A DNA stretch of 64,000 nucleotides from CAVTBX01 sp963733135 (GCA_963733135.1 CAVTBX010000004.1:310001-374000), one strand, 5' to 3'. Counted from the first letter of the stretch, positions 32,140 to 41,263 are shown. The notes: a model not told the origin generated them from the letters alone. Translations and numbers: made by a program.

Positions 32140-33459
32140 GTGACGGAGCGCGAGCTCCGCGACGAGTCGATCGGGCTCCTCCAGGATCTCCTACGCGTCG
32201 ACACGTCGAACCCGCCGGGCCGTGAGACGCCTGCCGCCATCGTCCTCAAGAACTACCTGGAGGCAAACGGTGTCGCGTGCGAGCTCATCGCCAAGGATCC
32301 CGAACGGGCGAACCTCGTAGCGCGAATCCCGGGCACCGGCGACGGCCCGTCGCTCGCGCTCGTCGGGCATACCGACGTCGTGCCGGCCGACGCACAGGAT
32401 TGGCAGCACCCGCCGTTCTCCGGTCACCTGGACCAGGAGGGCTATCTCTGGGGTCGCGGCTCGGTCGACATGAAGAACGAGACCGCGACGCGAGCGGTGA
32501 CGATGGCGGTCCTCTCGCGCGAGGGCTTCCGCCCGCGCGGCGACCTGCTCTTCATCGCCGAGGCGGACGAGGAGGACGGCGCAGAGCAGGTCGGGATGAC
32601 ATGGCTCGTCGAGGCACGGCCGGACCTGCGGGTCGACTATGCGCTGAACGAGGGCGGAGGCGAGCGGCTCGAGCTCTCGGACGGCAGGATCGTCGTCCCG
32701 CTCGAGGTCGGCGAGAAGGCGACTCTTCCGACTCTCGTGACGGCGCTCGGCGAGGCCGGGCATGCGTCGACTCCCGCCGCGGGCGCCAATGCCGTGCCAC
32801 GCCTCGCAGTTCTGATCCAGCGCCTGGCCGAGCATCGAACGGCGCAGCACGTGCTTCCGCAGACGCAGACGATGCTGGAGGAGCTCGTCGGGCCCATGAA
32901 CGGGGACCTCGAGGCGGCGCTCGAGCGCGCGGCTCCGCTGCACCCGAGCTTCCGTGAGCTCCTGCCGCCGCTCTTCGGGACGACGATCGCGCCGACGCGG
33001 CTCCGCGGCTCGACCGCACGCAACGTGATGCCGGGTCGTGCAGCCGTCGAGTGCGACTGTCGCGTGGTGCCCGGAACCGCCGAAGCCGAGCTGGAGGCCG
33101 AGTTCAGAAGCGCCCTAGGGAGTGATCTTCCGTTCGAGCTCGAGTTCCTCGAGCCGCCTAGCGGCGGGACCGTGTCTTCCCTGGGGACACCGCTCGAGGA
33201 CGTGTGTCGACGCTTTCTCGCCGACCGCGATCCCGGTGCGACTCTGCTTCCGTCCATGTCGACCGGCTTCACCGACTCGCACTTCATGAGGCAGTCATGG
33301 GGCACGATCGCGTATGGGTTCTGGCCTTTCAGACATACGCCGAGCGACGTGTACGGGAGCGGTTTCCACAACAAGAACGAGCGGATTCAAGTCGACGACC
33401 TCGGCTACGCCGTCGCGTTTCACCTCGAGGCGTGCCGGGCGATCGGCTCGCTCGGCTAG
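32140..33459 (+). CDS. M20 family metallopeptidase (ArgE/DapE/CPG2-like)
   Basis: A 439-residue zinc hydrolase. Metal-binding and catalytic motifs are ALVGHTDVVPAD (His and the Asp two residues on), WGRGSVDMKNE (bridging Asp), IAEADEEDGAEQVGM (Glu base and metal Glu), and the later His in STGFTDSHFMRQSWG. The dimerisation or lid domain lies between residues ~180 and 300 (FSGHLDQEGYLW precedes it). The substrate could be N-acyl amino acids or dipeptides. It is part of an operon with the preceding gene. Confidence 0.88.
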   Translation: MTERELRDESIGLLQDLLRVDTSNPPGRETPAAIVLKNYLEANGVACELIAKDPERANLVARIPGTGDGPSLALVGHTDVVPADAQDWQHPPFSGHLDQEGYLWGRGSVDMKNETATRAVTMAVLSREGFRPRGDLLFIAEADEEDGAEQVGMTWLVEARPDLRVDYALNEGGGERLELSDGRIVVPLEVGEKATLPTLVTALGEAGHASTPAAGANAVPRLAVLIQRLAEHRTAQHVLPQTQTMLEELVGPMNGDLEAALERAAPLHPSFRELLPPLFGTTIAPTRLRGSTARNVMPGRAAVECDCRVVPGTAEAELEAEFRSALGSDLPFELEFLEPPSGGTVSSLGTPLEDVCRRFLADRDPGATLLPSMSTGFTDSHFMRQSWGTIAYGFWPFRHTPSDVYGSGFHNKNERIQVDDLGYAVAFHLEACRAIGSLG

Positions 33460-33462
33460 AGG

Positions 33463-33861
33463 CTAGTCCGGCGTCCTGACGCCGGCCCGGAGCATGGCGA
33501 CCGCACGCTCGACACGGGCCCGCTTCGTCGCCTCGCGCTTCGTCTCGGTGATCCAACGCGCGTACTCCTTCCGATGCGTGTACGAGAGAGCTTCGAAGGT
33601 GGCGCGGGCGTCGGGCGCTTCGGCGAGAGCGAGTTCGAGATCGCGAGGCACGACAACCTCACGGGGAGCATCGTCGAGCTCCATCTCGACGGCGACCGAG
33701 TCACCGGCGTCCACTCCAGCGCCGACGCGAACCTCTCGGTTGAGCCCGAGGTAGTACGTCGCGCCGTACCTCATGATCGTCGAACGGTAGGGAAACCCGT
33801 TGATGGTGCCTCGAACGGGGGCTCGAACCTCTCCGAAGATCGCTGGGACGTCGAACGGCAC
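33463..33861 (-). CDS. DUF1905/YdeI-OmpD-associated protein
   Basis: A small protein combining DUF1905 (residues ~1-55, VPFDVPAIFGEVRAP and TINGFPYRSTI) and a YdeI/OmpD-associated C-terminal part (LSYTHRKEYARWITETKREA). The function of the family is unclear. The only standard start in the frame is the GTG at 33861. Family-like sequence (LERFEAVVEERGRGGR) continues upstream to a CTG at 33918, five bases after the stop of the dehydrogenase. A CTG start or a lost ATG is therefore likely, giving ~151 residues. Confidence 0.72.
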   Translation of the reverse strand: MPFDVPAIFGEVRAPVRGTINGFPYRSTIMRYGATYYLGLNREVRVGAGVDAGDSVAVEMELDDAPREVVVPRDLELALAEAPDARATFEALSYTHRKEYARWITETKREATKRARVERAVAMLRAGVRTPD

Positions 33862-33922
33862 GACAACGGCCCGGCCGCCACGCCCGCGCTCCTCGACGAC
33901 TGCCTCGAACCGCTCCAGGAGC

Positions 33923-34882
33923 TCAGGCTATCCGCAGCACCGCTCCACCGCGGATCGCGCCCGCGCGAAGCCGCGTGAGGGCCTCGTTCGCCTCTTCGAG
34001 AGAGAAAGCTTCGACCTCGGTGCGAACCGGAATCCGGGGTGCGAGGGCGAGAAACTCCTCACCGTCACGGCGCGTCAGGTTGGCGACCGAGCGAACCGAG
34101 CGCTCGCCCCAGAGGAGCTCGTACGGAAACGACGGGATGTCGCTCATGTGGATCCCGGCGCACACCACCCTGCCGCCCCGAGCGAGAAGACGAAGCGAGA
34201 ACGGGACAAGCTCTCCGACCGGCGCGAAGACGATAACCGCGTCGAGCTCCTCGGGTGGCCGTTCGTCCGTGCCACCCGTCCACTCTGCGCCGAGCTCGCG
34301 GGCGAAGCGTTGAGCTGCCTCGTCACCCGGGCGTGTGAACGCGAAGACGCGCCGCCCCTCGTGGCGGGCGACCTGCACGACGATGTGGGCGGCCGCTCCG
34401 AAGCCGACGAGGCCGAGCCGATCGGCGTCGTCCGCGAACCGAAGCGCCCGGAAGCCGATGAGCCCGGCGCAGAGAAGCGGGGCGGCCTCAAGGTCCGGGA
34501 AGGCATCAGGAATCGGAAAGCAGAAGCGGCGATCGGCGACCGCCAGCTCCGCGAAGCCACCGTCGAGGTCGTAGCCCGTGAAGCGCGCCGCCTCGCAGAG
34601 GTTCTCGCGGCCAGTCGTGCAGAACCGGCAGTCGCCGTCCGTCCAGCCGAGCCAGGGAACTCCGAGACGCTCGCCCGTATCGACGTCTGTTCCGACGATC
34701 TGGTGTCCGAGCACCAGCGGCAGCTTCGGGTGTCCGAGCTCGCCGTCGAGCACGTGGAGGTCCGTTCGGCAAACGCCACAGGCTCGCACCCGGAGGAGCA
34801 CCTGACCGGTCGCCGGCTCGGGATCGGGGAGCTCGCCGAGACGCAGCGACCTCCCGGGCGCATCGAGCACCATCGCCTTCAT
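33923..34882 (-). CDS. Zinc-dependent alcohol dehydrogenase-like protein with altered structural zinc site
   Basis: A 319-residue medium-chain dehydrogenase. The catalytic zinc site is present: CGVCRTDLHVLDG and LVLGHQIVG. NADP/NAD-binding Rossmann residues are in LGLVGFGAAAHIVVQVA. The structural zinc lobe reads WTDGDCRFCTTGRENLC, keeping three cysteines; the usual fourth, where Asp now follows Thr, is lost. It resembles AdhA-type enzymes acting on alcohols and aldehydes. It is followed by the YdeI-like gene, which may be co-translated. Confidence 0.8.
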   Translation of the reverse strand: MKAMVLDAPGRSLRLGELPDPEPATGQVLLRVRACGVCRTDLHVLDGELGHPKLPLVLGHQIVGTDVDTGERLGVPWLGWTDGDCRFCTTGRENLCEAARFTGYDLDGGFAELAVADRRFCFPIPDAFPDLEAAPLLCAGLIGFRALRFADDADRLGLVGFGAAAHIVVQVARHEGRRVFAFTRPGDEAAQRFARELGAEWTGGTDERPPEELDAVIVFAPVGELVPFSLRLLARGGRVVCAGIHMSDIPSFPYELLWGERSVRSVANLTRRDGEEFLALAPRIPVRTEVEAFSLEEANEALTRLRAGAIRGGAVLRIA

Positions 34883-34952
34883 GGAGCCATTGTCCCCGCC
34901 GGCGGCTGTGGACGAACTGCTTCACGCTTGGCACATCCCGGAGTCCCACGCG

Positions 34953-35798
34953 CTACAGGCGAAACTCGCCGCGCGCGACGACCACTGCCGAGCCGCCGAC
35001 CTCGACGCGCTCGATCTGATCGTCCGAACCGAAGGCCCGCGCGTAGAGCGTGCTCGGCCGCCCGATCTCGGCGCCCTGCGAGATTTCGATCTCGTCGCCC
35101 CAGGCGATTCGCCCATGGCGGGCCAGGTGACAGGCAATCGGCCCAGCGGCCGAGCCCGTTGCCGGATCCTCTGGCACACCATCGGCCGGGGCGAACATCC
35201 GCGCCTTCCAGCTTCGCCCCTTGCCTGCGAAGCAGCTTGTCCCGACGAAGCCCTGGAGTCGCGCGACCTGGCCGTAGTTCGGCTCGAGCTCGGCGACGGC
35301 CTCGGGGCTGGACACGTTCACCATGACGTGGCGGATCCCGAGGTCGTAGAGCTCGAGGGGCAGCTCCGCGCGTTCCAGCCCGAGGGCAGAGAGCAGCTCG
35401 TCCCCCTGGCCGAACGGCGTCACCTCCGGAACGGGCTGGCGCATCCAGCCAAAGGTGATCCGCGGCCCCTCGCGCTCGAGCTCGACGGGGATGAGCCCGG
35501 CCTTCGTCTCGAGATTGATCACCTGGAGCTGGAGTGGGCCGGCGAGGACGAATGCGCTCCCGAGCACAGGATGGCCCGCAAACGGCAGCTCGGCAACCGG
35601 CGTGAAGATTCGCAAGCGCACATGACCGTCGCCCTCGGGCGGATAGACGAAGACGGTCTCGGCGAGGTTCATCTCACGAGCGAGCGGCTGGAGCCGGTCG
35701 TCGGGGATCTGGCGCGCATCCGTGAAGACGGCCAGCTGGTTTCCGGCTAGCGGTGTGTCGGTGAAGACGTCCGCGATGACATAACGAAACGTGGACAC
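34953..35798 (-). CDS. PhzF-family isomerase/epimerase-like protein
   Basis: A 281-residue two-lobed protein of the PhzF/diaminopimelate-epimerase fold. Characteristic are VFTDTPLAGNQLAVF, the catalytic glutamate in EMNLAETVFVYP and LPFAGHPVLGSAFVL. The C-terminal half has GSAAGPIACHL. No phenazine genes are nearby, so the substrate is unknown. GTG at 35798 is chosen because STFRYVIADVF begins the conserved part. Confidence 0.83.
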   Translation of the reverse strand: MSTFRYVIADVFTDTPLAGNQLAVFTDARQIPDDRLQPLAREMNLAETVFVYPPEGDGHVRLRIFTPVAELPFAGHPVLGSAFVLAGPLQLQVINLETKAGLIPVELEREGPRITFGWMRQPVPEVTPFGQGDELLSALGLERAELPLELYDLGIRHVMVNVSSPEAVAELEPNYGQVARLQGFVGTSCFAGKGRSWKARMFAPADGVPEDPATGSAAGPIACHLARHGRIAWGDEIEISQGAEIGRPSTLYARAFGSDDQIERVEVGGSAVVVARGEFRL

Positions 35799-35885
35799 TG
35801 CGAGATTCTCGCAGCCGCGCGCGGAGTCCGAACAGACCACAGCTCGCTAGGCTCGCTTCCCCGCGCTCCTACCAAGCCCACCACC

Positions 35886-37229
35886 ATGAGCACACCGCGA
35901 CCCACGTCGATCCGCCGGCATGCGGCTAAGCGGGCGGGAAGGACCTGGCGCTCGTTCTTGCGGGCGGCGCGACCCCATCTGCGCAACCTCTTGATCCGGT
36001 ACGCACGCAGTCGGCCCCGTGCGGAGAGGCCGGACGCAGACCGGCGCGTGACCTTCATCCTCTCGAGCGCGTGGGGCATGGGCGGCACGATTCGTGCGGT
36101 TCACAACGCAGCTCGTTATCTGGCCGCCACGCACGAGGTCGAGATCCTCAGTCTCGTGCGCATGCGTGACGACGCGTTCTTCGGCGACCCGCCGGGCGTA
36201 AAGATCACCGCTCTCGACGACATGCGGCCAGACGCGGTGCCCCGCCCGCTCCGGCGCCTGCGTGACCTCCTCAGCTCAAAGGAGACGCTGCTTCTCGACT
36301 CGCAGGACCGCCCGGCCGAGAGCGCGAGCCTCTGGATGGATCTCCAGCTCGTCCGGCGGTTGCGGGGGCGCACCGGGTTCCTGATCGGCACTCGGCCCGG
36401 GCTCAACCTTCCGCTCGCCGAGCTCGCCCCGCCCGGTGTCACGCTCGTGGGCGAGGAGCAGCTACACCTCGCCGCACATTCCCCTGAGCTCCAAGAGTCG
36501 ATCCGAACCGGCTACCCGAAGCTCGACGCCCTCGTCGTCCTCACGGAAGCCGACCGCCACGCCTACGACGAGCTGCTCGGCGGCGCCGTCCCGATCACGG
36601 TCATCCCCAACACGGCCCATGAGTCAAAGGGCGCTCCAGCCGACCTCTCCGCGCCTCGTGTCCTCTCGGCCGGCCGGCTCGTCGAGCAGAAGGGATTCGA
36701 CCTCCTGATCGACGCCTGGGTAGCCGTCGCGCCTGAGCACACAGACTGGACGCTTCGCATCTGCGGCAAGGGCCCGCTCAAGAAGGAGCTTCGGCGACAG
36801 GTCAGGCGGCTCGAGCTCGGGGACACGGTCGAGCTTCCCGGAGCACGCGTCGTCGCGGACGAGATGACTGAGGCCTCGATCTTCGTCCTGAGCTCGCGCT
36901 TCGAAGGCTTTCCGCTTGTCCTCCTCGAAGCGATGAGCCAGGGAATGGCCGTCGTCGCTTTCGACTGCCCCACCGGCCCGGGCGAGATCGTCCGGGCCGG
37001 CGAGAACGGGATCCTCGTCGCAGCTGGTGACGTACTCGGCCTTGCGGCCGGGATGAGGACGCTGATCGAGGACGACGCGCTCCGACGGCGCCTGGGAGCC
37101 GCGGCTGTCGAGACTGCCAAGCGATTCAGCGTGTCGTCTGTCGGGCCGAGGTGGGTCGCCTTCCTCGACGAGCTCCACGCAGCACACGGGGGTCACCAAG
37201 ACCCGGAAGCGGCCAAACCCGCCCGGTAG
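35886..37229 (+). CDS. GT4-family glycosyltransferase
   Basis: A GT-B retaining glycosyltransferase, 447 residues. N-terminal fold: VTFILSSAWGMGGTIRAVHN. The C-terminal donor-binding domain has APRVLSAGRLVEQKGFDLLI, the acidic E-x7-E pair in SRFEGFPLVLLEAMSQGMAV, and CPTGPGEIVRAGENGILV. A basic N-terminal stretch (RRHAAKRAGRTWRSFLR) may tether it to the membrane. The acceptor is unknown. A TAGGCT box (35849-35854) upstream gives a ~25-base leader. It leads a run with a sulfotransferase and a methyltransferase, fitting synthesis of a decorated glycan. Confidence 0.85.
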   Translation: MSTPRPTSIRRHAAKRAGRTWRSFLRAARPHLRNLLIRYARSRPRAERPDADRRVTFILSSAWGMGGTIRAVHNAARYLAATHEVEILSLVRMRDDAFFGDPPGVKITALDDMRPDAVPRPLRRLRDLLSSKETLLLDSQDRPAESASLWMDLQLVRRLRGRTGFLIGTRPGLNLPLAELAPPGVTLVGEEQLHLAAHSPELQESIRTGYPKLDALVVLTEADRHAYDELLGGAVPITVIPNTAHESKGAPADLSAPRVLSAGRLVEQKGFDLLIDAWVAVAPEHTDWTLRICGKGPLKKELRRQVRRLELGDTVELPGARVVADEMTEASIFVLSSRFEGFPLVLLEAMSQGMAVVAFDCPTGPGEIVRAGENGILVAAGDVLGLAAGMRTLIEDDALRRRLGAAAVETAKRFSVSSVGPRWVAFLDELHAAHGGHQDPEAAKPAR

Positions 37230-37232
37230 AAT
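37227..37232 (+). promoter_or_regulatory. -10 box before the sulfotransferase
   Basis: TAGAAT, overlapping the stop codon of the GT4 gene, ends 8 bases before the GTG at 37241. Confidence 0.45.
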
Positions 37233-37240
37233 CGCAGCCG

Positions 37241-38089
37241 GTGGGCTGGAAGCGGACGCTGAACGGCGCGCTCGCCCGCGCCACGGGCTACGAGCTTCGC
37301 CGAAGCGGTACCCCGACGAGAACCGACTCGGCGCACGCGCCTAGCCTTACTCGCACCCCGATCTTCATCCTCTGCACGCTCCGCTCGGGCTCGACGCTCC
37401 TACGTGTGATCCTGAACAGCCACTCCCAGATCCACGCGCCGCACGAGCTCCACCTCCGCTACACCCGCGTGAGGCTGACGAAGCGCTGGAGCAGACAGTC
37501 GATGAAGCGCCTGGGACTCGGCCAGCGGAAACTCGAGTACCTGCTCTGGGATCGCATCCTCGACCGCATCCATTCGCGGAGCGGCAAAGCTCAGCTCGTC
37601 CTGAAAACGCCGAACGACGTCTTCATCGCCGATCGGCTCCTCGAGTGCTGGCCCGACGCCCGGTTCATCTTCCTCCTTCGCCACCCGGCGGAGATCCTCC
37701 GATCCGTCGCGGCATTACCGGACTTGGACGAGCCCCGCCGGCTCGATCTCGTCAGGAGATACTGCGAGGCGCTCGAGGACGCCCGGCAGGCCCATCCCGG
37801 GCATGTCGTTCGCTACGAGGAGCTCACCTCGGAGCCCGAGCGCGTCGTGCGGGGCGTCTGCGAGTGGATCGGCGTTCCCTGGGAGCCCGCGATGCTCGAG
37901 TACGGACGCTTCGCCCATGGAGGCTTCGAGCTGGGGATCGGCGACTTCACCGACCGAATCCGCAGCGGCCGGGTTCAGGCGGCGACCCAGCTACCGGCAG
38001 ACCACGAGGTTCCGCCCGAGCTGCGGGACGTCGCGGCGGCATGGGGCTATCTCTCGGTTCACAAGCCGACGGAAACCCCCGCACGCTGA
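37241..38089 (+). CDS. Sulfotransferase family protein (PAPS-dependent)
   Basis: A 282-residue sulfotransferase. The 5'-phosphosulfate loop is IFILCTLRSGSTLLRVILNS (RSGST) near residue 44. The 3'-phosphate region includes FIFLLRHPAEILRSV, and the C-terminal VVRYEELTSEPERVVRGV is also conserved. It would move sulfate from PAPS to a carbohydrate or small-molecule hydroxyl. Its place between a glycosyltransferase and a methyltransferase suggests glycan sulfation. The basic N-terminus (GWKRTLNGALARATGYELRR) may be a membrane-associated segment. GTG start at 37241. Confidence 0.8.
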   Translation: MGWKRTLNGALARATGYELRRSGTPTRTDSAHAPSLTRTPIFILCTLRSGSTLLRVILNSHSQIHAPHELHLRYTRVRLTKRWSRQSMKRLGLGQRKLEYLLWDRILDRIHSRSGKAQLVLKTPNDVFIADRLLECWPDARFIFLLRHPAEILRSVAALPDLDEPRRLDLVRRYCEALEDARQAHPGHVVRYEELTSEPERVVRGVCEWIGVPWEPAMLEYGRFAHGGFELGIGDFTDRIRSGRVQAATQLPADHEVPPELRDVAAAWGYLSVHKPTETPAR

Positions 38090-38098
38090 GACCTAGAA

Positions 38099-38791
38099 GT
38101 GCCCCTCGACGACGCGCACGACGCCTACGGACAGCTCCTCCTCGCCGTGCTCGAAGGGCGCGAGAGCCACGAGATCATGGAGCGCGACGACGGGTTCATC
38201 TACGCCGGCGATCCCTCCGACTATTTCGCCCCGTACGCCAAGTGGCCCGGCACGGAGAAGCGGGCGATGCGCTTCGTACGCGGCCGAGTGCTCGACGTCG
38301 GCTGCGGCTCGGGACGCGTCTCTCTGGCCCTTCAGGACAAGGGTCTGGAGGTCGTCGCGATCGATGAGTCGCCGCTCGCCGTCGAGGTGGCGCGGCGCCG
38401 AGGGGTTCACGATGCACGTCCGCTCGGGCTCGCCGAGGTGGATGAGAGCCTCGGCGCCTTCGACACAATCCTGATAGTCCGGAACAACCTCGGGCTGGCC
38501 GGAATGGGAGCGGCAGGAAGACGGCTTCTGGGAAGCCTGCACGACCTCACGACCAGTCGAGGGCGCATCGTCACGGACAGCGTCGACCCGGCCCGACTCG
38601 AGCCGGATCACCGCGAGACGGCCGACCATCGCATTCGCGTCCGCTTCCGTACTCAGGCGAGCCCGTGGTTCCGCTACGTGATGCTCGCACCGACCGACGT
38701 CGATCAGCTCGTAGCCGGAACTGGCTGGCGGGTCGCGAAGCTCATCGACGACGGCTCTCCGCGCTACGGCATCGTCCTCGAGAAGAGCTAG
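38099..38791 (+). CDS. SAM-dependent class I methyltransferase
   Basis: A 230-residue methyltransferase. SAM motif I is GRVLDVGCGSGRVSLALQDK; motif II is VVAIDESPLAVEVARRRG. The N-terminal part contains ILERDDGF-type residues and FIYAGDPSDYFAPYAKWP, which may form a substrate cap. The substrate is unknown, perhaps a sugar given the neighbouring GT4 and sulfotransferase. GTG start. Convergent with the flippase-like gene: the stops overlap at 38788-38791. Confidence 0.78.
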   Translation: MPLDDAHDAYGQLLLAVLEGRESHEIMERDDGFIYAGDPSDYFAPYAKWPGTEKRAMRFVRGRVLDVGCGSGRVSLALQDKGLEVVAIDESPLAVEVARRRGVHDARPLGLAEVDESLGAFDTILIVRNNLGLAGMGAAGRRLLGSLHDLTTSRGRIVTDSVDPARLEPDHRETADHRIRVRFRTQASPWFRYVMLAPTDVDQLVAGTGWRVAKLIDDGSPRYGIVLEKS

Positions 38792-39783
38792 GAGGGTTGG
38801 CTCGTCGTCGGGCGGAGCGTCTCGCTCTCGGCTCGCAGCTCCTCGAGGTCGTGGGCATCGACACGCATTCGCCAGGCGATGACTCCTGCGAGGAGGAGCG
38901 CGGCCTCGACCACGGTGATCGCGATCCGGTTCAGGAGCGTCGCGCCGAGCGCTGCCCCCGCACCCGCGACCGCCAGCATGAGGCCGTACATGGAGGCCTC
39001 GCGAACGCCTAGCCCAGAGGGCGCGATGATGGAGAGCACCGCGACGATCGCTCCGACGGCGCTCACCCCGCCCAGAAATGGAATCGCCGTCCAGGCCGTG
39101 TCGGCGTCCACGGAACGGAGCAGGAAGTAGAGCGCCGCGCCGCCGACCACCCACGAGACGGAGTAGTAGGCCAGGAGCGCGATCATCATCCGGTATGAGA
39201 GCGGCGGCACGTCCGGGCTCCCAAACGGCTTCAGGACGACGCGCGCGAGCCGGCGGAAGACGACGGGGTGGAGCATCACGGCCACGAGGACCGCGAAGCC
39301 GAGGAGCGGCAGGAGTGGAGCGTCGGCGTCTGACACCGTCGCCAGGCTCGCTACGAAGACGAGCACGCCGGCCACAGCCGAGAGCCCCGCTTCGAGGAGA
39401 ACGGAGGCAAGCACGGTCCCGGTGTCCTTCACCCCGGCGCGCCGCATCGCGACCACGCGCGCCGCAGGCGTCCAAACCCCGCCCGGCACGTACTTCGCGA
39501 GCATCGAGAGCATCTCGGCCTGGAGGGCGATGCGGTAGGGCACATGGATCGCGTAGGCCATCAGGATCCGGCGCCAGCCTTCGACGAACATGAGGTAGTA
39601 GACGGCGAGGATGCCGAGCGCGATTCCCAGGTCGACCATGCTGGCGTCACGGAGCCGAGGCCCCGCGTCGGCCCAGACGTCTCTTGTCGCGTAGCCGAGG
39701 AACCCGAGGATGACGACCAGGCCGACGATCTGGAGCCCGGCGACGACTCGGCGGCGGCGGAGCAGAGCGGCCAGACGCTTCAT
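38788..39783 (-). CDS. Lysylphosphatidylglycerol-synthase/flippase-like membrane protein (UPF0104)
   Basis: A 331-residue integral membrane protein of the AglD/UPF0104 type. About eight helices can be marked, beginning VVAGLQIVGLVVILGFLGYA. Typical segments are GVWTPAARVVAMRRAG and ISIIAPSGLGVREASMYGLM. The ~320-residue size matches the transmembrane half of MprF without its catalytic domain. Members are proposed to move lipids or polyprenyl-linked sugars across the membrane; the cargo is not known. ATG start overlaps the RNase HI stop (ATGA). Confidence 0.78.
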   Translation of the reverse strand: MKRLAALLRRRRVVAGLQIVGLVVILGFLGYATRDVWADAGPRLRDASMVDLGIALGILAVYYLMFVEGWRRILMAYAIHVPYRIALQAEMLSMLAKYVPGGVWTPAARVVAMRRAGVKDTGTVLASVLLEAGLSAVAGVLVFVASLATVSDADAPLLPLLGFAVLVAVMLHPVVFRRLARVVLKPFGSPDVPPLSYRMMIALLAYYSVSWVVGGAALYFLLRSVDADTAWTAIPFLGGVSAVGAIVAVLSIIAPSGLGVREASMYGLMLAVAGAGAALGATLLNRIAITVVEAALLLAGVIAWRMRVDAHDLEELRAESETLRPTTSQPS

Positions 39784-40307
39784 GGGCGAGAGCTCACAAG
39801 CCCGAGCGCGTGCGCGACGAGGGCGTTCGCACGGCCGTTCTGCTCACGGGGGATCCAGCGGTACCGGACCGGCCGAACCGCCACAGCGGCCTGGCGCGCC
39901 TGCTCGAGCAACCCACGGAGCTCTGGGTTCCGCGGCTCCCGTTCGCCGGCGAGCTGCTGCGCCACGACCCGTGCGTCGAGCCGCACCTCCACCCCGGAGA
40001 GCCCCAGATCGGCCGCATGCCTCAGACCGGCGACGACGGCGCGGTACTCGGCCGCGTTCACGCTCGCTCGGCCGATCTCGCCGGCCGAGGTCACCGACGG
40101 CCCGTCCGGGATGTCGAGCACGTACGCGATCGCAGCCGGGCCCGGGTTCCCGCGCGAGCCTCCATCGCACCAGAGCACAGGACTCTCCTCGCTCTCGCGC
40201 AGCCGCTTCTCGCGCGCAGCCTGCGCGAGCCGTCGCCGCTCGGCGTCGCTTGCCGCACGCCCAGCCCTACGTGGCTTCCGTCGTCCCCGCTGCACCCCCA
40301 CGAGCAC
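39780..40307 (-). CDS. RNase HI-like protein
   Basis: A 175-residue protein with an RNase HI/reverse-transcriptase-like domain from residue ~47. The catalytic carboxylates fit: the first Asp in LWCDGGSRGNPGPAAIAYVL, Glu in VNAAEYRAVVAGL, Asp in VEVRLDARVVAQQLAG, and the last in WIPREQNGRANALVA (Asn replaces the usual final Asp). It would cleave RNA in RNA:DNA hybrids. The N-terminal 45 residues are very basic (RRKPRRAGRAAS, AAREKRLRES). GTG at 40307 is used; 40301 and 40295 are possible. Confidence 0.78.
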   Translation of the reverse strand: MLVGVQRGRRKPRRAGRAASDAERRRLAQAAREKRLRESEESPVLWCDGGSRGNPGPAAIAYVLDIPDGPSVTSAGEIGRASVNAAEYRAVVAGLRHAADLGLSGVEVRLDARVVAQQLAGEREPRNPELRGLLEQARQAAVAVRPVRYRWIPREQNGRANALVAHALGLVSSRP

Positions 40308-40339
40308 ATTGTGGCCGCTCGAGCGGGTGCCCGAGGGAG

Positions 40340-41263
40340 TCAGGCTCGCTCTGCGGCCAGGTTGGCGCCGACCTGCCGGCGGGGTGCGAGCGGGTACCCG
40401 TACTTGAGAAGGAGGGGCAGCGTGAGAGCGGTCACGACCGCCTGGTGCGACTCTGGCAGCCCGCGCTGCCACTCGTCGCGGAGGCTGATCGTCGTCTCGC
40501 CGCGCCGGTGACGGCTCCGGTTTCCCGAGATGATGTGGTTTTCGCCGAGCGTGACTGTCCCGTCCGGCGCGACCGGCGGCTCCGGTTCGCGCTCGCCGGC
40601 GTGGGCGAGGATCCGGGTTACGGTCTCACGCGGGCGCGAAGCGAAGTCTTCGTAACGGATTCGCAGATAGGAAGGCTGGCCGCGCCAGTAGGTCTCCGCC
40701 GCAAGGTTCCTCGCGCTCCAGAGAATCGCTGTGCGCGCCGGATGTGGAGCCTCGATGCGGTCCCGCCGCGACCGGGAGAACGCCACCGCGCGCGGATCGC
40801 GCACGAGGTGAACAAGGCGTACGTCGAGCCCGTCGATTTGCTCGAGGAGCTGGAAGTAGCGCGGGCTCTTCGAGGAGTCGACCACAACGGCGGAGTCGGT
40901 GAGCTCGAACAGGCTTCGATAGAGATCGCCGAGCGCACCGAGGTATGGACGGAGCTCGGCCGGTGCGCGCGGCCTGACGGCCGTGACCGCGAGACGCCAG
41001 GTCGGCAGCTCTCGGCGCCTGAGCTCCAACATCCGGTTCGAGTCGATGTGGCCGTTGACGACCTGCTCGCGCACCCGGCCCCAGACCGGGCACTCCGCGA
41101 ACGGCACGCCGCAGCCACACCGTTTTCCGAGGAGATCGTTCCTCCAGAAATGGTGCAGCTCTCCCACGGCGACGAGGCCGGGAACCTCACCCAGGACGCT
41201 CGAAAGAATCGTCGAGCCGCTCCGCGGCGCGCCCACGATCCCGAGAACACGGATGGTCGTCAC
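40340..41263 (-). CDS. Sulfotransferase family protein (PAPS-dependent), second
   Basis: A 307-residue sulfotransferase, only distantly like the one at 37241. The PAPS loop is VLGIVGAPRSGSTILSSVLG (residues ~6-25) and the 3'-phosphate region VRLVHLVRDPRAVAFSRSRR. A Cys-rich insert (GKRCGCGVPFAECPVWG) after residue 45 is unusual and could bind zinc or form a disulfide. GTG start at 41263. It is divergent from sixA and follows the run of envelope genes. Confidence 0.8.
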   Translation of the reverse strand: MTTIRVLGIVGAPRSGSTILSSVLGEVPGLVAVGELHHFWRNDLLGKRCGCGVPFAECPVWGRVREQVVNGHIDSNRMLELRRRELPTWRLAVTAVRPRAPAELRPYLGALGDLYRSLFELTDSAVVVDSSKSPRYFQLLEQIDGLDVRLVHLVRDPRAVAFSRSRRDRIEAPHPARTAILWSARNLAAETYWRGQPSYLRIRYEDFASRPRETVTRILAHAGEREPEPPVAPDGTVTLGENHIISGNRSRHRRGETTISLRDEWQRGLPESHQAVVTALTLPLLLKYGYPLAPRRQVGANLAAERA

